A DNA stretch of 13,198 nucleotides from Synechococcaceae bacterium Bin_79_3 (GCA_009914645.1 VFLB01000314.1:1-13198); one strand, 5' to 3'; shown: positions 1-7,815, counted from the stretch's first letter. Made by a program: numbers and translations. The notes: generated from the sequence alone by a model not told the origin.

Positions 1-67
1 CGAAACGGCTCAAGTGGGCCCGTTGTTGATGTTTTTCTTTAAGCGTCCCCAACGCCCGGTACATTAA
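1..67 (+). CDS. Possible C-terminal tail of an upstream gene (partial)
   Basis: Frame 2 is open from the left edge to a TAA at 65-67 and would encode about 21 residues, hydrophobic then basic (a GPLLMFFFKRPQRP stretch). A second frame is open only to a TAA at 40-42, so the choice of frame is not secure. The length is far too short to assign a family. If real, the gene ends 32 bases before the start of the next small gene on the same strand, so the two could be co-transcribed. The identity is unknown and the call rests only on an open frame. Confidence 0.22.
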   Translation, partial: ETAQVGPLLMFFFKRPQRPVH

Positions 68-99
68 CTAGGCTCCTCAAACTAAGGATCAAAGCCTCA

Positions 100-327
100 A
101 TGACTAACTCCGGCGACCAGGAAAATCCTGTACTCACGTTTGAAGGTAAGCGCTACGACCTTAACAACTTGCCTGACGACGTAAAGGAATTAGTTCGTGG
201 TATGCAAGTGGCTGACGCTCAATTGCGGCTCCATGAGGACACCTTGAAGGTGTTGGCAGTGGGTCGTCAGTCGATGGCGTTGCAATTAAATGAACGCCTC
301 AAAACAATCGACCCAATGGGTGAATAA
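100..327 (+). CDS. Small conserved cyanobacterial protein, DUF6447-like
   Basis: This encodes a 75-residue, soluble, acidic protein. The N-terminal half contains a VLTFEGKRYDLNNLP segment (about residues 11-25), which resembles the start of DUF6447 proteins: a short beta element followed by a Leu-Pro turn. The C-terminal half (about residues 27-70) is a long amphipathic helix rich in Leu, Gln and Val, likely a coiled coil or helical hairpin. No catalytic motif is visible and the function of the family is unknown to me. The ATG is preceded by an AAGGA element about 12 bases upstream, a loosely spaced ribosome binding site. The stop is followed 38 bases later by the convergent end of the DUF3386 gene, with no clear terminator between them. 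The family assignment is from memory and moderately secure. Confidence 0.75.
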   Translation: MTNSGDQENPVLTFEGKRYDLNNLPDDVKELVRGMQVADAQLRLHEDTLKVLAVGRQSMALQLNERLKTIDPMGE

Positions 328-365
328 CTATTAACTTTGCTCAATAACCTCGCTATAGAACTTCC

Positions 366-1043
366 CTAAAGAGCCTCAAGATTCTCAAATAGGAAACGCT
401 GTTCGCTGGCTGGGATGTCTCCATGGGCATCGCTAGCCACAACACGTTCGCCCAATACCCATAAGCCAGAGTTGTTAAGCGGCACAAAAGTGTCGGTAAA
501 ACGGCTTATGGCGCCCTTTAATTCCCCGCTAGCGGGATCCGAATACTGGCTTGTGTATTTGTGGCTTAAGTAACCGCTTCCAGTGTCGGTGGTGCTTTCG
601 GTGAAAATAGTTACTACCGTGCCGTGAATATGCCGATGAACCATTGTTACAACATCATTTTTGATGCGATAAAGATCACCGGTATTTTTTCCACCAACGA
701 TTACTTCGGTGCCAATTGTGTCGGTGTTACCGGCACTGAAGCTATTGGAGCCGTGGGTTTGCTCAAAACTGCGGCGCACCCGGTGGATCGCCACTTCCCA
801 GAGCTGGGAGGCCATCGCCTTGTGGATCTCTTCATCACTAATTCCTTCCACAGTTGCCTTGAGATCGGCGCCAACTACAAAGCTGCCCTCAACGCGCTTG
901 TCGCCCTGCTCCCAGGTGCAGCGGCCCTTGTAGCCACCGAAATCCGGTTCCCAGGTGTAGCGATTTTCATAGGCGGCCCTGAATAGGGCAGTGCAGTCGC
1001 TGCCAGGAATTGGCGCGTTAGTTGTGGGGCTGCTGATTGTCAT
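366..1043 (-). CDS. DUF3386 family protein
   Basis: This encodes a 225-residue protein that I recognise as the cyanobacterial DUF3386 family. Visible family-like stretches are [20 protein letters not shown] near residues 22-41, a [13 protein letters not shown] segment, a [19 protein letters not shown] helix, and a C-terminal RFTDTFVPL segment. There is no signal peptide or membrane segment, so it is probably cytoplasmic; the biochemical role is not known. The frame stays open further upstream (to 1154), but family members start with a short Ser/Thr-rich leader, so I chose the ATG at 1041-1043. That start lies inside the end of carB: the two genes overlap by 26 bases in different frames, which suggests co-transcription and translational coupling with carB. 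Confidence 0.85.
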   Translation of the reverse strand: MTISSPTTNAPIPGSDCTALFRAAYENRYTWEPDFGGYKGRCTWEQGDKRVEGSFVVGADLKATVEGISDEEIHKAMASQLWEVAIHRVRRSFEQTHGSNSFSAGNTDTIGTEVIVGGKNTGDLYRIKNDVVTMVHRHIHGTVVTIFTESTTDTGSGYLSHKYTSQYSDPASGELKGAISRFTDTFVPLNNSGLWVLGERVVASDAHGDIPASEQRFLFENLEAL

Positions 1044-4000
1044 TGTTTGTGGGTAGTTGCGATTCGCGATGCAAATCCTGCAAGGCGTTGATTGGTAACT
1101 CATTCTGGCCCTGAAGAGCTGCCACTGCCGCCACCGCTGCTCTAGCCCCTGCAAGTGTTGTAACAGTGGGCACTTGATAATCGAGGGCAGCTCTACGCAA
1201 ATAGCGATCGTCGTGGGTGGCTTGGCGCCCGATAGGGGTGTTGATGATTAGTTGAATTTGGCCGGAGCGGATGGCGTCTTCCACGTTGGGGCGCCCCTCA
1301 TGCACTTTGAGCACAGTTTCCACTTCTAATCCTTGATCCCTCAGGTGGCGGGCGGTGCCAGTGGTGGCCACCAGGGCAAAACCCTGGGCGGCTAGGTCTT
1401 TTGCAACAGCGCTTAAAGCTTGCTTGTCCCGATCGTGGGTGGAAAGAAAAACAGTGCCTGCGGTGGGTAGAACCTCGCCTGCCCCCAGTTCAGCTTTCGC
1501 GTAGGCCATACCAAAACTAGAAGCTGTTCCCATCACTTCACCGGTGGAACGCATCTCAGGCCCCAGCAGTGAATCGGCGCCGGGGAAGCGGCGAAAAGGC
1601 AAAACTGCTTCTTTCACCGCCTGCAAAGGGGGTTGGGGTTCATTTAATACACCAAGTTCATTCAAACTGCGGCCAGCCATTATTTGACTGGCAATTTTTG
1701 CTAACGGCAGCCCGGTTGCTTTTGCTACGAATGGAACAGTTCTAGATGCCCTTGGATTTGCTTCAATTATAAAAACTTGATGATCTTTAACGGCAAATTG
1801 AAGATTTATTAAACCGCGCACTTCTAAACGTTTGGCTAATTGAATACTCCAATTTCTTATAGTTGCTAAGCAATCTTTTGTTAAGCTCACTGCGGGTAGG
1901 CAACAGGCTGAATCTCCAGAATGAATGCCAGCAGGTTCGATATGTTCCATCAAACCGCCAATTACTACCGCGCCTGAGTTGTCGCATAAAGCATCAACGT
2001 CTACTTCTATTGCATTCTCAAGATATTCGTCTATCAAAACTGGTTGATTAGGATCTACCTTCACGGCTTCGCGCATATAGCGATCCAATTCTTTACTATC
2101 AAAAACAACTTCCATCGCGCGGCCACCAAGTACATAACTGGGGCGTACCACCACCGGATAACCAATTCTTTCAGCGATTGCGATTGCTTCTTTTTCACTG
2201 CGAGCAATGCCATTTCGTGGTTGCCGTATCTCTAAACTACGTAATACAGCTTCGAATTGTTCACGATCCTCCGCTAGGTCAATATTGCGCGGAGAAGTGC
2301 CCCAGATTTCTGTACCAGTGAGTTTGCCCGCATCAGTTTCAAGCCAGGCAAGTAGTGGTAAAGCGAGTTTAAGTGGGGTTTGGCCGCCAAATTGCACAAT
2401 CACCCCTACTGGATGTTCAGCCTCGATCACATTCAACACATCCTCCAGAGTGAGGGGTTCAAAATACAAACGATCACTACTGTCGTAATCGGTGGAAACG
2501 GTTTCAGGATTGCTGTTTTGCATCACGGTTACCAATCCTTCCGCCTGCAGTGCAAATGAGGCATGGCAACAGCAGTAGTCGAATTCAATCCCTTGGCCGA
2601 TCCTGTTGGGGCCGCCGCCAAGAATTAACACTTTGCGCCGTGATTCCGGCTGCACCTCAGTATTAGGCGCTAATACTTCCAAATCTCCCGAACTATTTAA
2701 TCGCTCTAAACATCTTTCATAGGTTGAGTAGTGATAAGGGGTGCTGGAGGCAAATTCAGCAGCGCAGGTGTCAACGGTTTTAAATAAAACATCAACACCA
2801 AGTTTTTGGCGCCTACTGCGCACTTCAAGTTCATCGCTCCCTGTGGCGTAGGCGATTTGACAGTCGCTGTAACCCAATTGCTTTAGTTCCAGTAAAGCTT
2901 CTGCATCAAGCTGAGCTAATGTTTTACCTTGAAGCAGGCGTTTCTCACTAATTAGTAGAGCTTCCAGTTTACCTAGAAACCAGGGATCAATATTACTTAG
3001 CTGATGTAATTCAGCCACAGTACGCCCTTGATTTAGGCCGCTGCGCACTGAAAAGATACGTTCAGGGGTTGGGGTGCGTAGTTCCCTTTCCAGCTCGCTT
3101 GGGCTAAAGCTGGTTTCTGGCCGGTCGCAACCCCAGCCGCTATGGCCAGTTTCAAGGGAGCGTAGGGCTTTTTGAAAAGATTCTTCAAAACAACGACCAA
3201 TCGCCATCGCTTCCCCAACAGATTTCATCGAGGTGGTGAGCACAGAGGAGCTGCCACTAAATTTTTCAAAGGCAAAACGAGGCACCTTAGTTACTACATA
3301 GTCGATGGTTGGTTCAAAGCAGGCAGGTGTTTTTTCGGTGATATCGTTAATAATTTCATCAAGCCGATAACCAACAGCCAGCCGCGCTGCAATTTTGGCA
3401 ATTGGGAAGCCCGTTGCTTTGCTGGCAAGCGCTGAACTGCGACTCACCCTTGGATTCATTTCAATTACAACTACATCTCCATTGCTTGGATTAATAGCAA
3501 ATTGGATGTTGCTGCCGCCTGTATCAACGCCGATTTCCCTAATAATTGCAATTGATTGATCTCGCAGCCTTTGATATTCCCGATCTGTAAGAGTTTGAGC
3601 TGGGGCAACGGTGATTGAATCTCCTGTGTGAACCCCCATCGGATCAATATTTTCAATGCTGCACACAATTACAACGTTATCTGCACTGTCGCGCATTACC
3701 TCTAGTTCAAATTCTTTCCATCCCAGTAGTGATTGTTCAATCAAGATTTGAGATACCGGGCTGGCCTCTAGGCCGCTTTTGCAGATGGCAATAAATTCCT
3801 CGGGGTTGTAAGCAATGCCACCACCCGCCCCTCCCAAGGTGAAGCCAGGTCTAATTATGCGGGGATAACCGCCAATACTTTCTCCAACTATTTCTGCCTC
3901 CTTAAGAGTTGTAGCTATTCCCGAAGGACATACATCTACGCCAATTCGTTGCATCGCCTGTTTAAACAATTGGCGGTCTTCAGCTTTACGAATTGCCTCC

Positions 4001-4359
4001 AGGTTTGCGCCGATTAGTTCAACTCCGAAGCGTTCAAGCGTGCCATTTTCGGCAAGTGCCACCGCCAAATTGAGAGCGGTTTGTCCGCCCATTGTGGGTA
4101 GGAGCGCATCAGGCCGTTCCCTTTCGATCACCTGGGTAACCACTTCAGGCGTTAGTGGTTCGATATAGGTTCTGTCCGCCATATCCGGATCCGTCATTAT
4201 TGAAGCCGGATTTGAATTCACCAAAACCACTTCATATCCCTCTGCTCGCAATGCTTTGCAGGCTTGGGTTCCGGAATAATCAAACTCGCATGCTTGGCCG
4301 ATCACAATGGGGCCAGACCCCAGCAGCAGGATCCGATGCAAATCCGTGCGGCGGGGCAT
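1018..4359 (-). CDS. carB: Carbamoyl-phosphate synthase large subunit
   Basis: CarB makes carbamoyl phosphate from bicarbonate, two ATP and ammonia delivered by the glutaminase subunit CarA, feeding arginine and pyrimidine synthesis in the cytoplasm. The 1113-residue product has the full tandem layout. The first ATP-grasp half (about residues 1-405) shows [20 protein letters not shown], the GGAGGGIA glycine loop near 176-183 and the [18 protein letters not shown] segment near 300-317. An oligomerisation region follows (about 405-570). The second ATP-grasp half begins at [20 protein letters not shown] near 581-600. A C-terminal MGS-like allosteric domain contains ATTGTARHL. It is about 40 residues longer than the 1073-residue E. 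coli protein, partly from a polar C-terminal tail rich in Asn and Gln. carA is not in the window. The ATG at 4357-4359 has no clear Shine-Dalgarno. DUF3386 overlaps its 3' end. Confidence 0.98.
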   Translation of the reverse strand: MPRRTDLHRILLLGSGPIVIGQACEFDYSGTQACKALRAEGYEVVLVNSNPASIMTDPDMADRTYIEPLTPEVVTQVIERERPDALLPTMGGQTALNLAVALAENGTLERFGVELIGANLEAIRKAEDRQLFKQAMQRIGVDVCPSGIATTLKEAEIVGESIGGYPRIIRPGFTLGGAGGGIAYNPEEFIAICKSGLEASPVSQILIEQSLLGWKEFELEVMRDSADNVVIVCSIENIDPMGVHTGDSITVAPAQTLTDREYQRLRDQSIAIIREIGVDTGGSNIQFAINPSNGDVVVIEMNPRVSRSSALASKATGFPIAKIAARLAVGYRLDEIINDITEKTPACFEPTIDYVVTKVPRFAFEKFSGSSSVLTTSMKSVGEAMAIGRCFEESFQKALRSLETGHSGWGCDRPETSFSPSELERELRTPTPERIFSVRSGLNQGRTVAELHQLSNIDPWFLGKLEALLISEKRLLQGKTLAQLDAEALLELKQLGYSDCQIAYATGSDELEVRSRRQKLGVDVLFKTVDTCAAEFASSTPYHYSTYERCLERLNSSGDLEVLAPNTEVQPESRRKVLILGGGPNRIGQGIEFDYCCCHASFALQAEGLVTVMQNSNPETVSTDYDSSDRLYFEPLTLEDVLNVIEAEHPVGVIVQFGGQTPLKLALPLLAWLETDAGKLTGTEIWGTSPRNIDLAEDREQFEAVLRSLEIRQPRNGIARSEKEAIAIAERIGYPVVVRPSYVLGGRAMEVVFDSKELDRYMREAVKVDPNQPVLIDEYLENAIEVDVDALCDNSGAVVIGGLMEHIEPAGIHSGDSACCLPAVSLTKDCLATIRNWSIQLAKRLEVRGLINLQFAVKDHQVFIIEANPRASRTVPFVAKATGLPLAKIASQIMAGRSLNELGVLNEPQPPLQAVKEAVLPFRRFPGADSLLGPEMRSTGEVMGTASSFGMAYAKAELGAGEVLPTAGTVFLSTHDRDKQALSAVAKDLAAQGFALVATTGTARHLRDQGLEVETVLKVHEGRPNVEDAIRSGQIQLIINTPIGRQATHDDRYLRRAALDYQVPTVTTLAGARAAVAAVAALQGQNELPINALQDLHRESQLPTNNDNQQPHN

Positions 4360-4456
4360 GGGCGGTGATTACAGCAAAACGTTCACAGCATCTCACCTTG
4401 TCGGCCAACCCACCAGCACCCGAAGCAGAGGGGTCGCTACGCTGTGGGTTGTATCC

Positions 4457-4472
4457 GACGTTATTAAACGTC
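4457..4472. repeat. Perfect 6-bp inverted repeat in the carB/DUF3318 divergent region
   Basis: GACGTT and AACGTC are exact reverse complements separated by ATTA. The repeat lies in the only substantial divergent intergenic region of the left half (4360-4479) and ends 7 bases before the ATG of the DUF3318 gene. It could be an operator for a dimeric regulator of carB and/or the DUF3318-rsfS cluster, or an RNA hairpin over the ribosome entry site. No regulator is assigned. Confidence 0.4.
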
Positions 4473-4479
4473 TGTGTTC

Positions 4480-5115
4480 ATGAGTGAGCTCCAGCGCCTG
4501 AAGGGGCTGCTGCCGCCAGAGATGCAGAGTTGGGTGTTTGTTGAAGCAGCTGCTTCCGCAGATCCTCCCTTGATCAGCCTCGAGGAAATTGGTAGAGATG
4601 AAGTGGAAATCCAGTTGCATTTGGATAAATGGGACGAACTAGCTCTCGATCACCGCAACCTTCTTTTTTGGCATGAGGTGGGCCGTATCCAAAACGATGC
4701 CATTCCACGGGATGGTTGGGAAATGGCAGCACTTGCAATCGGTCTTGGTGGTGCAATCGGCGAGTTGTGGGTGCAAGACGGCCTTTTACTTGTGTTAGCA
4801 GTGGGATTATCTGGATTTGCCGGTTACCGGCTTTATCTAAAAAACAATTCTGAAAAACGGTTGCGGGATGCAATTTCAGCCGATGAACGGGCCATTGGGC
4901 TTGCCACCCGTTTTGGCTATACCCTTCCCAACGCTTACAAAAGTTTGGGGGGTGCATTAAAGGAACGGATCGAGCAAACCCGTAAAAAACGCCAACGCAG
5001 CTTTTTTGAAGATCGCCTCGAAGCCCTGCGTAAAAGCGCTGGCAAAGCAAGAGCTGATATGGCTCAGCAACAAGGCAGTAGCCGTTCAGTTTCCAGCGAG
5101 AATGTGTATGGATAG
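4480..5115 (+). CDS. DUF3318 family membrane-associated protein
   Basis: This encodes a 211-residue protein of the cyanobacterial DUF3318 family. It opens with SELQRLKGLLPPEMQSW, typical of the family. A conserved block follows at about residues 59-80 (RNLLFWHEVGRIQND...PRDGW), then one long hydrophobic region at about 82-120 that could form one or two membrane segments, and a basic, charged C-terminal third that is probably helical and cytoplasmic. An HE pair at residues 65-66 recalls metalloprotease helices, but a full HExxH is absent, so I do not call it a protease. A GTG at 4474 is in frame two codons upstream; I prefer the ATG at 4480 because it gives the usual family N-terminus. Its stop overlaps the rsfS start by 8 bases, implying translational coupling. 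The function is unknown. Confidence 0.85.
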   Translation: MSELQRLKGLLPPEMQSWVFVEAAASADPPLISLEEIGRDEVEIQLHLDKWDELALDHRNLLFWHEVGRIQNDAIPRDGWEMAALAIGLGGAIGELWVQDGLLLVLAVGLSGFAGYRLYLKNNSEKRLRDAISADERAIGLATRFGYTLPNAYKSLGGALKERIEQTRKKRQRSFFEDRLEALRKSAGKARADMAQQQGSSRSVSSENVYG

Positions 5116-5461
5116 CGAATCGTTGGCACGCCTCGCGGCCGAAGCCGCCGACGACCGTAAGGCGGTAGATATTCGTTTGCTCAGGGTGGAAGAGGTAACC
5201 ACACTCACGGATTGGTTTGTGGTTTGCAGTGGCCTTTCTGATGTGCAGGTGAGAGCAATTGCGCGCTCTGTGGAAGATCGGCTGGAATTGGATTGTGAAA
5301 GGCTGCCCTTGAGGCGTGAGGGTGTTACCCAAGGTCGTTGGGTATTACTTGATTACGGCGATTTAATTGTGCAGGTACTCACCCCTCAGGAGCGCAGTTA
5401 CTACGATTTAGAGGCTTTTTGGGGTCATGGTGAAACCATTCTTTTCACCCCTACCACTTAA
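5108..5461 (+). CDS. rsfS: Ribosomal silencing factor RsfS (RsfA/Iojap)
   Basis: RsfS binds ribosomal protein uL14 on the 50S subunit and blocks joining with 30S, lowering translation in starvation or stationary phase. The 117-residue product has the family's usual length and motifs: an N-terminal helix rich in Ala and Asp, DWFVVCSG at about residues 35-42, the QGRWVLLDYGDLIVQV strand block at about 75-90, and YYDLEAFWG at about 98-106. The start could be the ATG at 5108 or one at 5102 two codons upstream; I chose 5108 because family members begin with a short acidic or polar helix. It overlaps the end of the DUF3318 gene by 8 bases, and the CGLD27 gene follows 18 bases downstream, so these genes are probably an operon. 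Confidence 0.95.
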   Translation: MDSESLARLAAEAADDRKAVDIRLLRVEEVTTLTDWFVVCSGLSDVQVRAIARSVEDRLELDCERLPLRREGVTQGRWVLLDYGDLIVQVLTPQERSYYDLEAFWGHGETILFTPTT

Positions 5462-5479
5462 TTATCGGGCTGTTACGTG

Positions 5480-5965
5480 ATGGGCGTTTGTCCGGTGCCG
5501 CAGGAGCAGCGTCCATTACAGGAATATCAACAGCTGTGCGAATCCTGGTTTTTTAGATGGCCTATCCATTCATTGGGAGGCTTGGTTGCGGCCCTTGGGG
5601 GTGGATGGATCTTGCTGTTGCCGATCGCAATAATCGTTGCCACCGGCAGCGTGCCACTTCGCCATAACCCAGTGCAGCTGGTAATTGCAGCAGCTGTTGC
5701 GGCATTGCTTCTGCCTTTACTTTTACTAACTCGCCAGTGGCTTGGTTGGTCTTATGTGCAGCGCCGCCTAGTGCGAGAAAAAATCATCTATGAGGAATCG
5801 GGCTGGTACGACGGACAAGAATGGGAAAAACCGTTGGATTGGCGCCAGCAGGATTTATTGGTGGCACAACATCAGGTAAAACCAATCTTGGTGCGTCTTG
5901 GCCAAGCACTCACGTTGGTGCTGGTGCTGCTCTGCTTTGGCTCGAGCATCTGCCAGGCTCTTTGA
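5480..5965 (+). CDS. CGLD27 family (DUF1230/Ycf36) membrane protein
   Basis: This encodes a 161-residue protein matching the CGLD27/DUF1230 family, conserved in cyanobacteria, green algae and plants (Ycf36 in some plastid genomes). The diagnostic N-terminus CPVPQEQRPLQEYQQL is at residues 4-19 and is followed by SWFFRWP. Hydrophobic stretches at about 34-55, 66-85 and 138-156 suggest three membrane segments. Between the second and third is a polar region with EESGWYDGQEWEKP, also typical of the family. Plant homologues have been linked to acclimation or metal and light-stress phenotypes, but the molecular role is unsettled. A GTG lies immediately before the chosen ATG. It sits 18 bases after rsfS and 24 bases before the asparaginase gene, in the same orientation. 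Confidence 0.92.
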   Translation: MGVCPVPQEQRPLQEYQQLCESWFFRWPIHSLGGLVAALGGGWILLLPIAIIVATGSVPLRHNPVQLVIAAAVAALLLPLLLLTRQWLGWSYVQRRLVREKIIYEESGWYDGQEWEKPLDWRQQDLLVAQHQVKPILVRLGQALTLVLVLLCFGSSICQAL

Positions 5966-5989
5966 AACCTAACTTTTTATTTATTTGAT

Positions 5990-6955
5990 ATGACTTCCTC
6001 CATGGGGCTCAGTGGATCAAGTCGCCAGGGCACTTCACCTCTAGAGGTGGTTCTCTTACGCAATGGCATCGCTGAATCCCTGCATCGGGCCCATGCGGTA
6101 GTTACCGATCAACGCGGCAGATTATTGATGCGGGTAGGGGATCCTCAGCACCTCAGCTTTATTCGCTCCAGTTTGAAGCCTTTTCAAGCGCAGCTTTTTG
6201 TTTCCAGTGGTGCAGTGGATGCCCAGGGTGGTGGTGATCGGGCTATGGCAATTGCTTGCGCCTCCCACGACGGCACCTTGGAGCAAGCGCGTGAAGCTTT
6301 TCAGGTGCTATGGCGGGCAGATGTAGATGTGAGTTTTTTGCGTTGCCCTTGCGGCTTAGATAAAGAAAGCCCCCTGCAGCACAACTGTTCCGGGAAGCAT
6401 GCAGCCTTTTTGGCTAGTTGCCGTCGCATGGGGTGGCCTTTGGAGGGCTACTTAAATCGTGAGCATCCTTTGCAGCAGGAGGTATTTAACCGAGTGGCTG
6501 AATTACTAGGAATTCAATCGGCGGAATTTGTTTTTGCTTGCGATGATTGCGGCGCCCCCACCCTGCATCTACCTCTGTGTCAGATGGCACTGCTTTATGC
6601 CCATCTCGGTGGGGCTCAATCAGCCATTTTGGAGCGATTGGCACGGGCGATGCAAGCCCACCCAGAATTAGTGGCAGGGGAGGGAAGGTTTGATACAGAA
6701 TTAATGCGGCGCAGCCTCGGTTTGCTCGTAAGTAAGGGCGGAGCAGAAGGGATTCAATGCTTAGCCCGCATGGGAGAAGGCCTCGGCTTGGCTATCAAGG
6801 TGGAGGATGGCTCCAGCAGGGCGAAATGGGCGGTGGCGCTGCACTTGCTTAGGCAGTTGGATTGGTTAACCCCGTCAGCTCTCGAGGAATTGGAACAACA
6901 ATTTTTGATTCCAATGGCAGGGCAACGGCTTGAGGTGCGCGGTCAGTTGCGTTGA
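5990..6955 (+). CDS. Asparaginase, type II family of Rhizobium etli (PF06089)
   Basis: This encodes a 321-residue enzyme predicted to hydrolyse L-asparagine to aspartate and ammonia. It belongs to the R. etli-type family, which is unrelated to the E. coli AnsA/AnsB fold and related to serine hydrolases/glutaminases. The catalytic pattern I recall for R. etli ReAV (two Ser-Lys pairs plus a metal site of Cys, Lys, Cys) is complete: S60 and K63 in SSLKP, S92 in SHDG, K249 in SKGG, with C133 and K136 in NCSGK and C187 in DDCGAPT. Other conserved stretches are GEGRFDTELM and SSRAKWA. No signal peptide is evident, so it is probably cytoplasmic. A second in-frame ATG lies at 6002; the first is used here without a clear Shine-Dalgarno. 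It ends 53 bases before the initiator tRNA. Confidence 0.93.
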   Translation: MTSSMGLSGSSRQGTSPLEVVLLRNGIAESLHRAHAVVTDQRGRLLMRVGDPQHLSFIRSSLKPFQAQLFVSSGAVDAQGGGDRAMAIACASHDGTLEQAREAFQVLWRADVDVSFLRCPCGLDKESPLQHNCSGKHAAFLASCRRMGWPLEGYLNREHPLQQEVFNRVAELLGIQSAEFVFACDDCGAPTLHLPLCQMALLYAHLGGAQSAILERLARAMQAHPELVAGEGRFDTELMRRSLGLLVSKGGAEGIQCLARMGEGLGLAIKVEDGSSRAKWAVALHLLRQLDWLTPSALEELEQQFLIPMAGQRLEVRGQLR

Positions 6956-6983
6956 GTCTTTTACTTTTAGGGAGTCGATACCG

Positions 6984-6989
6984 TATTAT
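6984..6989 (+). promoter_or_regulatory. Possible -10 element for the initiator tRNA
   Basis: TATTAT lies 19 bases upstream of the tRNA 5' end in the 53-base gap after the asparaginase gene, a sensible place for a -10 box. The best-placed -35 (TTACTT at 6961-6966, 17-base spacer) matches the consensus poorly, so this is only a weak prediction. Confidence 0.25.
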
Positions 6990-7008
6990 TAAGGCTTGGT
7001 GATCACTC

Positions 7009-7085
<77 letters not shown>

Positions 7086-7172
7086 ATTTCACCAAAATTT
7101 CTATATATTTTATATATTCAAGATATTAGTTATTTAATTAATGTCTCAGTAATATCTACCGAAATTTGATTG
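7086..7172. other. Very AT-rich segment after the tRNA
   Basis: By my count only 6 of the 50 bases in 7091-7140 are G or C, far below the surrounding genes. It includes TATATA-TTT-TATATA (7102-7116), a self-complementary stretch. No gene or convincing terminator is visible. It may be a spacer between the convergent tRNA and DUF2811 transcripts, or a scar of past insertion next to the tRNA. Confidence 0.6.
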
Positions 7173-7406
7173 TCATTTTTTATTAAAAATACCGTCTAGA
7201 TAATGTTGAGCAACTGTTTTATCATTGCTTCCATTCTGGTATAGAAAATTTGCAATTGCGCAACTAACTAATTGATATTGATCCCAGTGAGGATGAATTT
7301 TCAGAAAATCTCTCATGCGCTCAAATAACGCTTCTGGCAACTCTGCTTCCATGCTCACCACATCAAAACTGCTTGTTCCTACGTTTGCATCTCTAACGCT
7401 TGTCAA
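7173..7406 (-). CDS. DUF2811 family small protein
   Basis: This encodes up to 77 residues matching the short cyanobacterial DUF2811 family. The core is MEAELPEALFERM (from residue 19), then HPHWDQYQLVSCAIANFLYQNG at about 39-60, and a C-terminal YLDGIF. The compact helical architecture has no known activity. The start is uncertain: the longest version begins with TTG at 7404-7406 with AGGA very close upstream, GTG codons occur at residues 16-17, and the only ATG (7350-7352) would begin directly at the family core. The gene is AT-rich compared with its neighbours (20 of 60 bases are G/C in 7201-7260 by my count). It is convergent with the tRNA and stands alone in its orientation. The family call is fairly secure, the function unknown. 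Confidence 0.8.
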   Translation of the reverse strand: MTSVRDANVGTSSFDVVSMEAELPEALFERMRDFLKIHPHWDQYQLVSCAIANFLYQNGSNDKTVAQHYLDGIFNKK

Positions 7407-7666
7407 ATTCCTAATTCACTTGGTTCCAACCATCATTCACTGTTCCAGAGGTTTCGTCAAAACGGAAGCATCGCTTTCCTATTAGCTGTCTTATCGCTGA
7501 GATCAATTGCAATCACTGAATGCTTGCCTTTCTAAACACTTGAAGCAAGTTGGCTTGGCTGGCTGGCAGCCTTCGTCAAGGGCAGCTGGTATGCGTAATT
7601 ACATTTCACAGGATTCTGAGATTGCCGGCTCGCTGCCTGCGATTTTTAAAAACAAATGCTATTTCC

Positions 7667-7717
7667 CTGGGGAAAAGCCGGTTAAAGCTGTGGAAAAGAC
7701 CTGGGAGCTGGGGATAA
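7667..7717 (-). repeat. Three phased DnaA-box-like 10-mers
   Basis: CTGGGGAAAA (7667-7676), CTGTGGAAAA (7688-7697) and CTGGGGATAA (7708-7717) are three direct copies of CTGKGGAWAA, 21 and 20 bp apart, so they face the same side of the helix. On the - strand the middle copy reads TTTTCCACA, an exact match to the DnaA-box consensus TTWTNCACA. The outer two read TTTTCCCCA and TTATCCCCA, each one base off. The first copy also forms a TTTCCC-TG-GGGAAA palindrome. They may bind DnaA or another protein; the binding factor is inferred, the repeats are seen directly. Confidence 0.5.
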
Positions 7718-7772
7718 CCTTAAATGATAAGTAAAGCTTATCCAATTAAGTCTTGCGGGTCTTGCCCTGATA

Positions 7773-7798
7773 GCTAGACGGTTGTGAACCCCTCTAGC
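7773..7798 (-). terminator. Nested hairpin, possible transcript end of the accD operon
   Basis: GCTAGA (7773-7778) pairs with TCTAGC (7793-7798), and inside it GGTT pairs with AACC around a GTG loop. It begins 18 bases beyond the stop codon of the last gene of the - strand operon. A T-run follows only on the + strand side (7808-7812), so as a factor-independent terminator for the - strand it is incomplete. It may instead protect an mRNA 3' end. Confidence 0.3.
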
Positions 7799-7815
7799 GC
7801 TCAGATCTTTTTGAT

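Larger units (their letters stand above)
7407..7815. other. Gene-poor intergenic region with repeats and a hairpin
   Basis: About 400 bases lie between the DUF2811 start and the end of the oxidoreductase gene, both on the - strand, with no convincing gene. A + frame open through 7507-7734 starts only at TTG. Its internal ATG at 7591 gives a 47-residue basic peptide with no recognisable motif and a poorly placed ribosome site, so I do not annotate it as a gene. The region does contain a phased set of three 10-mers (7667-7717), a GGCT-rich simple repeat around 7552-7569 and a nested hairpin (7773-7798). The promoter of DUF2811 should lie near 7410-7500 on the - strand, but no clear box is visible. 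Confidence 0.6.

Noticed and set aside
624..986. Open + frame opposite the DUF3386 gene
   Set aside because: It is antisense to a recognisable protein family and its translation has no family-like features.
4544..4830. DUF3318 protein as a zinc metalloprotease because of WHEVGR
   Set aside because: Only HE is present; the second His of HExxH is replaced and no downstream metal ligand is evident.
4574..5332. Long - frame of 252 codons opposite DUF3318 and rsfS
   Set aside because: Both + strand genes have clear family motifs and the antisense translation is His/Cys-rich without any domain signature.
7507..7734. Open + frame of 75 codons in the gap downstream of DUF2811
   Set aside because: It starts only at TTG, the internal ATG gives a 47-residue peptide with no recognisable motif, no well-spaced ribosome site is present, and the phased repeats run through it. 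A real small gene is not excluded but not supported.
7667..7746. Chromosomal replication origin based on the DnaA-box-like cluster
   Set aside because: dnaN/dnaA context is missing, there are only three or four boxes, and no AT-rich unwinding element directly adjoins them; the AT-rich DNA lies about 500 bp away beyond another gene.
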